DNA of 16,154 nt, taken from NCBI GenBank assembly GCA_937920115.1, contig CALGVF010000020.1, forward strand, positions 1-16,154, written 5' to 3'. The notes beneath the pieces were generated by a model. That model had not been told where the DNA came from, did no database searches, and saw only the letters and a program-made list of their open reading frames with translations. Both the position numbers and the translations under genes were made by a program. Below, in pieces: positions 7,901-14,791 of the stretch. Source of the stretch: an uncultured Clostridia bacterium. GTDB taxonomy: Bacteria; Bacillota; Clostridia; Christensenellales; Borkfalkiaceae. Positions within the stretch are counted from its first letter, which is position 1. Each line of letters opens with the position of its first letter.

Positions 7901-9880
7901 ATGAAAAGGTTTGTATGTATATTGCTCGCCGTTTGTTTTTCGCTTTTCGCGGCTCTTTGTTCTTCGTGTAAAAAACGCGACGAAAGCGACGAGAGCGAAT
8001 CTGCGGGCGGCGGCTCGACGGAACAACAGATAAAAAAGACGGACGTTAAAATTGTTGAAAACGGCAAAACCGACTATAAAATAGTCGTTCCGCTTAACGC
8101 GACCGCCCACATAAACACGGCAGCCAACGAACTCGTCGCGTTCGTAAAGGAGGCGACGGGAGCCGAACTCGAAGTCGAGACGGACGGAGAGAGTTTCTCG
8201 GAAGAAGTCAAGGCGATTTCGCTCGGCAAGACTACGTTTTTTGAAAGCAGCGGACTGAAACTGACCGAAAAACTCGGCGAGACGGGCTACGTCATGAAGC
8301 GTATGGGCAACGCCCTTTTAATCAACGCGAAAGACGATAACGGCGTTATATCTGCGGTTTACGACATGCTCGGCTATTCGCTCGGTCTAGAATTTTACAG
8401 TTACGACGAGTATACGCTCGACAAAACGGGCGATATGTATCTGTACGACTTCGATATGGAATTCGTACCGAGTACCGATATGCGGGATATAATGATGCGT
8501 TCGCTCACCACGCAGTACCGTCAACGCATGCGGCTTTATACGGGCAGCGGCTTAGGGCATTGGATAACTTTCGCTCATACGGTCACGGGAGCGAGTTCGG
8601 CGAAATCGGCGGGCAACGACCTGTACGGATTTTTGCCGTGGAGCGTTTACGGGAAAGAACACGAAGATTGGTACGACGCGTCGCATACGCAGGTCTGTTA
8701 CAGCAACGCGGAAATGCGAGCCGAAATGGTCGAACAGATTAAAAAACGCATAGAAAATAACCCCGACGGCAAATACCTGATGATAGGTCACGAAGACAAC
8801 TTCGACATGTGCGAATGCGATAAGTGCAAAGCGGAAAGGGCATTGTACGGCGGTTATAGCGGACAGGAACTCAATTTTACGAACCTCGTTGCCGCGGAAG
8901 TGGACGCGTGGCTTGCGGACAATTATCCCGACAGGGAAATTTTCTACGTGTTTTTCGCGTATCAGACTTCGCAGGAACCGCCCGTGAAAAAGAAGACGGA
9001 AGGGGATAAGGAAGTCGCGATAAAGGACGAGAACGGCAAGTACGTTCCCTATTACGACAATCTTAAAATCCGCAAAAACGTCATGGTAATGTACTGTCCT
9101 ATCGACTCCGATTTCAGCAAGGGCTTTTCCGAGACGGAAAACGGAACGCAGTACGCCCAACTTAAAGGGTGGAGCGATTTGTTCTCGGGACAGGGACTTC
9201 ACGACAACATTATAGTGTGGGGATACAGTCTCGCGGTGTACAACTACTTTATTCCCCTTTACAATTTCGGAACGTACAGCGAACATTACAGATTTTACGA
9301 GGAATGCGGAGTTCACTATATAGACGATCAGGCGTACAGTTCCTCGGGCGTTCCGTGTTTCGAGGCGATGCAGATTTATATTCAGTCGAAACTCATGTAC
9401 GATACCTCGCTTAACTATAACGCTTTGGCGTACGATTTTATCGACCATTATTACGGCGAGGCGGCGGGAACGTTTAAGGAATATTTCGATTTTTTCAGGG
9501 CGTATTACGAATATCTCGCCGAAACCAAACAGATAACGGGCAGTATTTGGCAGGAGATGGGCAAAGAGGAGTATTGGCCGACGGAAGTGGTCGAAAAACT
9601 GTTCGATTACCTCGACAAATGTCTGAAAGATATAGAGCCGCTCAAAGAAACGAACCCCGACAGGTGGCAACTGCTCAACGACAGAATAAGAAGAGAGAGA
9701 CTTACGCCTATATATCTGGCGTTCACCCTTCACATGAACGAATTGTCGAAGGAAAAGCAGGCGGAGTACCTCGCGGATATGAAATACTATACCAAAAAGT
9801 ACGAAATACTCGAAAGCAAAGAGTCCGCCCGCGATATAGACACGCTTATCGAAACGTGGGAAAAACAAATCGGAGGCTGA
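7901..9880 (+). CDS. DUF4838-family lipoprotein, putative glycoside hydrolase
   Basis: The 659-residue product matches the DUF4838 layout. An N-terminal alpha/beta domain (about residues 45-175) reads like the GH67/GH20 N-terminal domain: IVVPLNATAH, an AANELVAFVKEATGAELEV helix region, AISLGKT, and GVISAVYDMLGYSLGLEFYS. A larger domain follows, with GHEDNFDMCECDKC at 296-309; this Cys304/Cys306/Cys309 CxCxxC signature is typical of the family. As I recall, DUF4838 includes CAZy family GH163, endo-beta-N-acetylglucosaminidases acting on N-glycans. Activity here is inferred, and I cannot assign catalytic residues. The leader ends in CSSC at Cys23, an imperfect lipobox with Cys instead of Leu/Val at -3, so surface anchoring is likely but not certain. 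GGGAGAG (7889-7895) supports ATG 7901, 13 nt after the previous stop; the TTG at 7868 inside the previous gene is rejected. The next gene starts 1 nt after this stop. Confidence 0.88.
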   Translation: MKRFVCILLAVCFSLFAALCSSCKKRDESDESESAGGGSTEQQIKKTDVKIVENGKTDYKIVVPLNATAHINTAANELVAFVKEATGAELEVETDGESFSEEVKAISLGKTTFFESSGLKLTEKLGETGYVMKRMGNALLINAKDDNGVISAVYDMLGYSLGLEFYSYDEYTLDKTGDMYLYDFDMEFVPSTDMRDIMMRSLTTQYRQRMRLYTGSGLGHWITFAHTVTGASSAKSAGNDLYGFLPWSVYGKEHEDWYDASHTQVCYSNAEMRAEMVEQIKKRIENNPDGKYLMIGHEDNFDMCECDKCKAERALYGGYSGQELNFTNLVAAEVDAWLADNYPDREIFYVFFAYQTSQEPPVKKKTEGDKEVAIKDENGKYVPYYDNLKIRKNVMVMYCPIDSDFSKGFSETENGTQYAQLKGWSDLFSGQGLHDNIIVWGYSLAVYNYFIPLYNFGTYSEHYRFYEECGVHYIDDQAYSSSGVPCFEAMQIYIQSKLMYDTSLNYNALAYDFIDHYYGEAAGTFKEYFDFFRAYYEYLAETKQITGSIWQEMGKEEYWPTEVVEKLFDYLDKCLKDIEPLKETNPDRWQLLNDRIRRERLTPIYLAFTLHMNELSKEKQAEYLADMKYYTKKYEILESKESARDIDTLIETWEKQIGG

Positions 9881-9881
9881 T

Positions 9882-11279
9882 ATGACGAAAGTTAAGAAAA
9901 TCGTTTTATGCAGCGTGATTGCCGTGGTCGTAATCGCGTTCGCCGTAACGGCTATCGTCCTGCTCGCAGGCAAAAAACCGGATACGCCGCCATCTTCCGA
10001 GTCTGAATCGCAATCCGTGATAACGCTTGAAATAAGCGAGACGGAAATCGAACTCGGCGAGGACGAAGCGTTTACGCTGAAAGCGACTACGAATTCGGGC
10101 GACGGCGTGAAATGGTCTACGAGCGACCCCGCAGTGGCTTCGGTATCCGCTCAGGGCAGAGTTCTCGCGAAATCGGCGGGAAATGCGACTATTTCCGCGA
10201 AAGTCGGCGAAATAAGCAAAGAATGTCTCGTTAAAGTGACGAAAAATACGGGCGGGGCGGTAATAGAACTCGAAAAGAGCGTTATCGAACTTTCCGTTTC
10301 GGGAGACCCCGTAAAAATAAACGGCAGAGTAACCGAGGGCGGCGTGACGAGCGACCTTAACGCAAACAACGCGACTTTCGCTTCGGAAGACGAAAAAATA
10401 GCCGAAGCGTCCGCGGACGGAGTAGTAACGCCGAAAGCCGCGGGCAGTACGCTTGTTTTCGTGACTTCGGGCGGGAAAACGAAAGCGATATCGATAGAAG
10501 TTTATACTATGCTTATCGCTACCGCCGAAGATTGGAACGCGATGCTGAAAGCGAAAGGCGACCTCAACGCCCGCTATCTCGTGACGAAAGATATTGATTT
10601 TACGGGCGTCGAATACGTGGTAAAGACGAGCGACCCGAGTCACGTCGTTCTCGCGGAGAGTACTGCGGGTTATATCGACGGGGGAAGTCATACCGTAAAG
10701 AATATCACTATGCCGTCGAACGTTTCGCAACAATCTCTTTTCGGAACCGTAGTCGGGTTCGAGATGGAGAATATCTCTTTTGAAAACGTACGGTTTACCG
10801 CCGTCGCTTGCGGAATCGCGACGAGAATGATACAGCATTACGACAACGTTGACGAAAACGGAAACGTAATTCCGAATTCGTCCGTAATCGTTTACAACAA
10901 TATCAAAAACGTTTCGCTCGACTTCGTTTACGATTATAACGGAATCGACGGAATATGCGGGGCTTACTACGGCGGCGGTCTGGAAAACGTATTTCTGAAT
11001 ATGCGAATGGCGGAAGGGAAGAGCCTCAACAAAGACGTAGATTACGCTTTTACGGACGATTTGTACGTTTGGTACAGCAATAACTATATCAATAATCTCA
11101 TAGTTCTTGCGGAAAGCGGCGAAGTAAGTCTTGAATGGCGGCTTAACGACGCTCAGGACGTCGCCAAAGACTCGATATTCGTTTACGGGAACAAAATGGA
11201 AGCGTGCTACAAAGCGAGCAACGTATTCGACTCTTTATTGTGGTCGGTCGTTCCGGGCAAACTTCCGAAACTCAAATAA
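9882..11279 (+). CDS. Membrane-anchored Big_2 protein with beta-helix-like C-terminus
   Basis: A 465-residue surface protein. Residues 7-29 form one long hydrophobic helix after a short basic start, with no clear lipobox or cleavage site, so it is probably a signal anchor. A Ser/Pro/Glu linker follows. Two Big_2-type Ig domains are clear: about 47-120 (WSTSDPAVASVSAQGRVLAK, then GNATISAK) and about 127-209 (FASEDEKIAEASADGVV). The C-terminal part (about 210-465) opens with IATAEDWNAMLKAKGDLNA and an IDFTG phrase, as in GLUG-type or right-handed beta-helix surface proteins. It goes on through IDGGSHTVKNI, SLFGTV and MENISFENV and ends in VPGKLPKLK, a typical terminus of such proteins. The ribosome site GGAGG (9872-9876) lies inside the end of the DUF4838 gene and the start is 1 nt after its stop, indicating coupled translation. 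I see no catalytic motif; glycan or matrix binding is the most likely role. Confidence 0.85.
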   Translation: MTKVKKIVLCSVIAVVVIAFAVTAIVLLAGKKPDTPPSSESESQSVITLEISETEIELGEDEAFTLKATTNSGDGVKWSTSDPAVASVSAQGRVLAKSAGNATISAKVGEISKECLVKVTKNTGGAVIELEKSVIELSVSGDPVKINGRVTEGGVTSDLNANNATFASEDEKIAEASADGVVTPKAAGSTLVFVTSGGKTKAISIEVYTMLIATAEDWNAMLKAKGDLNARYLVTKDIDFTGVEYVVKTSDPSHVVLAESTAGYIDGGSHTVKNITMPSNVSQQSLFGTVVGFEMENISFENVRFTAVACGIATRMIQHYDNVDENGNVIPNSSVIVYNNIKNVSLDFVYDYNGIDGICGAYYGGGLENVFLNMRMAEGKSLNKDVDYAFTDDLYVWYSNNYINNLIVLAESGEVSLEWRLNDAQDVAKDSIFVYGNKMEACYKASNVFDSLLWSVVPGKLPKLK

Positions 11280-11287
11280 CGGTAAAA

Positions 11288-11302
11288 ACTGCTTTACGCA
11301 GT
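11288..11302 (+). promoter_or_regulatory. Small intergenic stem-loop ahead of the 1044-residue lipoprotein gene
   Basis: ACTGC and GCAGT form a 5-bp stem around a 5-nt loop in the 40-nt gap between two genes, just before the AGGAGG ribosome site (11309-11314). There is no T-run, so it is not an intrinsic terminator. It could be an RNA processing or stability element, or chance. Confidence 0.2.
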
Positions 11303-11319
11303 AATAATAGGAGGAAAAA

Positions 11320-14300
11320 ATGAAAAATTCAAAGGCAAAGAAACTGTTTGTTCTGATGATTTTCGTACTCGTCGCGACGCTTGTCGCCGCAGCGTGCAAG
11401 ACCGAGGAGACCGAAACGGTCGACCTCAAACTTGCCGAACTCAAAGCGGGTAACGTAACCCTCGTCGAAACAAACGGCAAATACGCAACTACGGTCGATT
11501 ACGAGGTCGAAAATATTACGATTTCGGCGACCGCGAAAGACTCGGCGGCTACCGTCGAGGGAACGGGCGACAAGACCCTTAAAGTCGGCAAAAACGATTT
11601 TACCGTCACCGTAAAAGGCGGCGGGAAGAGTCTCGGCTATAAGGTGGAAATTACCCGAGCGGCGGCGGATCTCGGTCTTGAAGAGGTTAAAATCGGAAAC
11701 GATACTCTTACGGCGGGAGCGGACGGAGTTTACGAATACGAAGTCGCGAATCCGATAACGACGATAAATCTCGCGGCGACGGCGGTTAAGTCTTACGCGA
11801 CGGTAGAGGGCGTGGGCGAAAAGACTCTCGAAGTCGGCGAAAACCTGTTTACGCTCACGGTAAAAGCGGGCGAATCGTCGAAAACCTATACCGTAAAAGT
11901 AGTTCGCGGAGCGGTTGACCTCACTCTTAAAGAACTGAAAATCGGCGACGCCGTCGTGCCCGCTTCGGAAGACGGAACGTACAGATACGGCGTGAATAAC
12001 GAAGTGACGGAAGTAACGATTGCCGCCGCGGCGAACAACGAGAACGCGACCGTGACGGGCGACGGACTTAAACAAAACCTCGCGACGGGCGAAAACAGAT
12101 TTGAAATCGAAGTTTCCGCAGACGGCAAGAACGCTAAATACGTAGTTGTCGTAACCCGAGCGAAGAGCGGAGTAAACGCCATAGATACGGTGAAAGTAAA
12201 CGGGAACGCCGTCGAATACGATTCGGACGAAAACGCCTATCTCGCAACGATAAACGGCAAGACCGCAACGGTCGAAGTAACGCTTGCGAGCGAAGCGGCT
12301 TCCTACGTTATCTCCCCCGAGGTCGGAACCTTGGAAGAGGGCGAAAACGAGTTCAACATAACCGTTACCGCCGAGAACGGCGCGACCGCGGTATATACTC
12401 TCGTTATAAAAGTCGTTTTGCCGACCTACAACGTAACCTACTCGGGCGACGTGGAGAACGCGGTATTAAGCGAAGGCTTTACCTATAAACACGGCGAAAA
12501 GCAGACCCTTAACATTTCTCTCGCGGAAAAATACAGTCAGTCTTACGGTAAAATCACGGTGAAGTATAAAGTCGGCGACGGCGAAGCGAAAACAGTCGTT
12601 CTCGACGAAAACTACGGCTTTACCGTTCCCGCGGAAGAAGCGACGGGCGATATACTCGTAACCGTTACGGGTATCGAAATCAACGTTTATACGATAACCT
12701 ACCACAGAGACGGCAACGTTACGAGCGAAACCGTCGCATACGGCGAAAACGCGACGAAATGCGTAATTACGCCGAATACCGAAACGAAAGAAGTTATCGA
12801 CGGCTATACTTACAGCCATTACGAAAAATGGGTTACGGAAGAAAACGGAATCGTCGAAGCGACTTTCGAGAACGTGACCGAAAACAAGAACGTTTATTAT
12901 AAGGACGAAATACTTGTCCGTAGCGAAGTCGCGTATTACAAACCGATGGACGGTTCGGTGACTTACTATACCGTTTATCAGATGAACGGTTACGTTAAGG
13001 GCGACGAAAACGGCGACGTAGAATTTAAAGTTCTTATAAAATCTCTCGCGACCGACGGCAGCGAGGAAGCGGAAGGCAGAACTTCGTTTGTCATTTACGG
13101 AACGGCGGTATGGAACGCCGACAACGAACTCGGCGTTGCCGTTTCGGAAAGCGACCTTAACAAGTGGTTTACCGTTAAGGCGACCGCCGCAGACAAAAAG
13201 GTTGCGGTTTACAATCCCGACGGAACGGTTGCCGCGGAAAAAGTATTCGCAGCGTACGCCGCGGACACGATTTCTTTCGCTATACACGCGAACGCCGCTG
13301 TCGCGGCGGTAAACCCGACCATACCCGAACTTTGCACGATAACTTATTCGGATGAAAACTGCGTCGAACTTCACAGAGAAAAAGTAGTTAAAGGCTCGGC
13401 GGCGGCTTACGAATACACGAAAGGCGACGAAGACCTCGGCGAAGGATATACGAAGCGTTACGTAGATATAAGATGGCTCGACGACGACGGTAAAGTCGTT
13501 GATTTGAGTAGCGTTACCGAAAGCGTTTCCGTAAAACTCGGCTACGATATTCAAGTTATCAAAAGTGCGGTCGTGGCGACAAGCGATACGAAACTCATGG
13601 CTATCAACAAGTACGTTGCGGCTGATAAAGACGGAAAAATCATATTCAGAGTACGCGTAAACGATACGGGTTGGGCAGGCTTCAACGTTATTGCCGCAGG
13701 CGGCTATTTAGGAATTTCGGGAGGAGTTTCCGCAAGTCCTACGTGGTACGTGGTAACGATAGACACCGCGACGGGCGAAATCGTTATGACCACGGAAGAC
13801 GGAGCGATAAAAGGTCTTGACAAGGGCAATTACAACCCCGTCGCAACGACCATTTCCGATATTTCGGTATCTCTCAGCGACGGAAATCTCGACCTTGCCG
13901 CGGTAAACCTCGTAAACATGGAATTTTACGACGCGGACAAAACGACCTTGTTGAAAACCGACCTTGTCGTCAAGGGTAACTTGAATTACGTTTACTCGGC
14001 GGAGGCGGACGGCGAGGGTTATTCGAAGAGCATAGACAGTTGGTTGCCGATAAGCGGAAGCGACAACAAGGTATACGCGGCGAAAGTCGGGTATATGAGA
14101 AATCAGACCTTAACGGGGCAGGACGTAGACCTTCTTGCGACGAATAAGTACGCGACCGTCGGTTCGGACGGCAAGATAACGTTCAGAATAAGAATCGCTC
14201 AGACGGGTTGGACTGCGTTGAACGTAGTTTTAGGCGACGGCAATTATATCGGAGTTTCGGGCGGCTTGGCTTGCAACGGTATCGATTGGCTGACGGTAAC

Positions 14301-14454
14301 TATCGATACGGCTAACGGCGATATCGTTATCGCAAACGCAAGCGGAACGGCGTTGAAACTCGATATGGGCAATCATAAGACCGAAGCGGTATCGTTAGAT
14401 AACGTACGCGTAAACGTGACGGGAGCAACTTACGATATTTTGGTAATCAGATAA
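11320..14454 (+). CDS. Surface lipoprotein with cadherin-like repeats and a novel tandem repeat unit
   Basis: A 1044-residue exported protein with a perfect AGGAGG (11309-11314) 5 nt before its ATG, the strongest ribosome site in the window, so it may be abundant. The leader ends LVAAAC, a permissive lipobox with Cys26 as the likely lipid site. Residues 36-367 are four tandem cadherin-like beta-sandwich repeats (PF12733 type). The first three begin L-x-L-x-E-(L/V)-K, and all have the (G/E)ENxFxxxV strand, the first three ending in TR or VRG; the fourth is divergent. Residues 368-455 are a linker with beta character. From 456 to the end, three copies of a two-part unit follow: a short InlB-B-repeat-like hinge (456-530, 672-747, 866-927) and a module of about 110-135 residues (531-671, 748-865, 928-1044). 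The last two modules are clearly alike (INKYVAADKDGKIIFRVRV against TNKYATVGSDGKITFRIRI). No enzyme motif is visible; the protein most likely binds or displays something at the surface. It is the last gene before the hairpin at 14466-14550. Confidence 0.87.
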   Translation: MKNSKAKKLFVLMIFVLVATLVAAACKTEETETVDLKLAELKAGNVTLVETNGKYATTVDYEVENITISATAKDSAATVEGTGDKTLKVGKNDFTVTVKGGGKSLGYKVEITRAAADLGLEEVKIGNDTLTAGADGVYEYEVANPITTINLAATAVKSYATVEGVGEKTLEVGENLFTLTVKAGESSKTYTVKVVRGAVDLTLKELKIGDAVVPASEDGTYRYGVNNEVTEVTIAAAANNENATVTGDGLKQNLATGENRFEIEVSADGKNAKYVVVVTRAKSGVNAIDTVKVNGNAVEYDSDENAYLATINGKTATVEVTLASEAASYVISPEVGTLEEGENEFNITVTAENGATAVYTLVIKVVLPTYNVTYSGDVENAVLSEGFTYKHGEKQTLNISLAEKYSQSYGKITVKYKVGDGEAKTVVLDENYGFTVPAEEATGDILVTVTGIEINVYTITYHRDGNVTSETVAYGENATKCVITPNTETKEVIDGYTYSHYEKWVTEENGIVEATFENVTENKNVYYKDEILVRSEVAYYKPMDGSVTYYTVYQMNGYVKGDENGDVEFKVLIKSLATDGSEEAEGRTSFVIYGTAVWNADNELGVAVSESDLNKWFTVKATAADKKVAVYNPDGTVAAEKVFAAYAADTISFAIHANAAVAAVNPTIPELCTITYSDENCVELHREKVVKGSAAAYEYTKGDEDLGEGYTKRYVDIRWLDDDGKVVDLSSVTESVSVKLGYDIQVIKSAVVATSDTKLMAINKYVAADKDGKIIFRVRVNDTGWAGFNVIAAGGYLGISGGVSASPTWYVVTIDTATGEIVMTTEDGAIKGLDKGNYNPVATTISDISVSLSDGNLDLAAVNLVNMEFYDADKTTLLKTDLVVKGNLNYVYSAEADGEGYSKSIDSWLPISGSDNKVYAAKVGYMRNQTLTGQDVDLLATNKYATVGSDGKITFRIRIAQTGWTALNVVLGDGNYIGVSGGLACNGIDWLTVTIDTANGDIVIANASGTALKLDMGNHKTEAVSLDNVRVNVTGATYDILVIR
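11425..12420 (+). repeat. Four tandem cadherin-like domain repeats (protein level)
   Basis: Residues 36-113, 118-196, 201-280 and 286-367 of the 1044-residue lipoprotein align with one another. Shared phrases include LKLAELKAGN, LGLEEVKIGN and LTLKELKIGD at the starts, then VEGTGDKTLKVGKNDF against VEGVGEKTLEVGENLF. The pattern fits the bacterial cadherin-like beta-sandwich family. Copies 1 and 2 are the most alike and copy 4 the most diverged. Confidence 0.8.
12685..14451 (+). repeat. Three tandem hinge-plus-module repeats (protein level)
   Basis: The units cover 12685-13332, 13333-13914 and 13915-14451. Each starts with a hinge of the YTITYHRDGN or CTITYSDENC kind and continues into a beta-rich module with a conserved tryptophan strand: KWFTVKATAADKKVAV, WYVVTIDTATGEIVM and WLTVTIDTANGDIVI. 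By eye, modules 2 and 3 share about 34 identities over the first 70 or so aligned residues; module 1 is much more distant. I do not recognise the module as a named family. Confidence 0.75.
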
Positions 14455-14465
14455 AAATATCCCGA

Positions 14466-14550
14466 AAACGGGCGGAAGACAGTGATGTGAACCCAAAAGT
14501 TGGACAGAGAAAAAATTTTTTGGAGTACACATCACTGTTTCCGCCTGTTT
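14466..14550 (+). terminator. Long imperfect inverted repeat after the main operon, possible terminator
   Basis: Bases 14466-14489 pair with 14528-14550 to give about 23 bp with one bulged G (14478) and one G-U pair, around a 38-nt loop that can itself pair further (CCAAAA at 14493-14498 with TTTTGG at 14518-14523). It begins 11 nt after the stop of the lipoprotein gene, the expected terminator position. Only TTT follows the stem on the plus strand, and the loop is large for an intrinsic terminator. TTTT follows on the minus strand. The outer part (AAACGGGCGGAA with TTTCCGCCTGTTT) may be the original terminator, later enlarged by an insertion. Confidence 0.5.
14483..14534. mobile_element. Abutted IS3-family-like ends, possible IS remnant or miniature element
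   Basis: The left part reads TGATGTGAACCC followed by AAAAGTTGGACA. This closely resembles terminal inverted repeats of IS3-family, IS150-group elements, which typically have a CCCAAAAAGTTGGACA-like core. The right part, read on the minus strand, begins TGATGTGTACTCCAAAA. The element therefore has two similar ends facing each other with almost nothing between them and no transposase. No direct target repeat is obvious; the bases just outside are inverted (ACAG and CTGT). The resemblance is from memory, without a database match. Confidence 0.35.
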
Positions 14551-14597
14551 AAAAAAGGGGTTGACGGATAAATTCCGAAAAGTAAAAGGAGAAAAAG

Positions 14598-14774
14598 ATG
14601 AACGAAAAAAAGAGGGAAGAGGCGAGAATTTCGCCCCGTACGGGGTTGTGTTTGCTTCGCAAACACAACAACTACTTAAAGGCAACTATTGAAGTCGTGA
14701 AGTTCGGAAGTTCGGACGTGATAACGACGTCGGACGACGACAAAGACGGCGGCGAAAAAGACTTCTTCGACTGA
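14598..14774 (+). CDS. 58-residue small protein with a conserved-looking EVVKF...DVITTS core
   Basis: A short gene with AGGAG (14587-14591) 6 nt before its ATG, ending 17 nt before the ATG of the next gene. The product starts MNEKKREEA. After an odd middle part encoded by palindromic DNA (RISPRTGLCLLRKHNNY, 14628-14676) it continues YLKATIEVVKFGSSDVITTS and ends in an acidic tail (DDDKDGGEKDFFD). The IEVVKF-DVITTS phrase followed by a low-complexity Asp/Gly tail resembles very short uncharacterised proteins of gut Bacillota, usually of the form MKKY-PEIEVVKF-DVITTSG. It has no signal peptide or membrane segment. The role is unknown. The good ribosome site, the family-like core and the tight spacing to the next gene argue that it is real despite its size. 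Confidence 0.6.
   Translation: MNEKKREEARISPRTGLCLLRKHNNYLKATIEVVKFGSSDVITTSDDDKDGGEKDFFD
14621..14669 (+). repeat. Cluster of three adjacent palindromes inside the small gene (REP-like)
   Basis: Three inverted repeats lie side by side. GGCGA/TCGCC encloses 5 nt (14621-14635). The perfect palindrome CCCCGTACGGGG spans 14634-14645. A perfect 11-bp stem (14645-14655 with 14659-14669) encloses the triloop TTC. They sit between the N-terminal codons and the conserved-looking core of the small protein and keep the frame open. This looks like a palindromic unit inserted in frame, in the manner of REP or RPE elements. Confidence 0.5.
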
Positions 14775-14791
14775 GAAAAGGGAGATGAACA

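Noticed and set aside
8552..9973. Long minus-strand open frame of 473 codons
   Set aside because: It lies entirely opposite well-supported coding sequence. It is rich in Arg, Phe and Val, as expected for the mirror of GAC/GGC/GAA-rich codons, and has no recognisable domain. The other long minus-strand frames (5863-7026, 7075-8067, 9906-10838, 11329-12075, 12466-13554) fail for the same reasons.
11425..12420. Tandem DNA repeats suggesting recent expansion of the cadherin-like domains
   Set aside because: The copies resemble one another at protein level but differ widely at base level, so they look like old duplications rather than a recent or unstable array.
14466..14550. CRISPR-like or phage attachment site reading of the inverted repeat
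   Set aside because: There is one hairpin only, with no spaced direct repeats, no cas genes and no integrase nearby. A terminator with IS-like ends explains it better.
14561..14590. TTGACG as a -35 promoter box before the small gene
   Set aside because: No acceptable -10 hexamer lies 16-18 nt downstream; the expected place reads AAAGGA and overlaps the ribosome site. A promoter for the last two genes may exist but is not clear.
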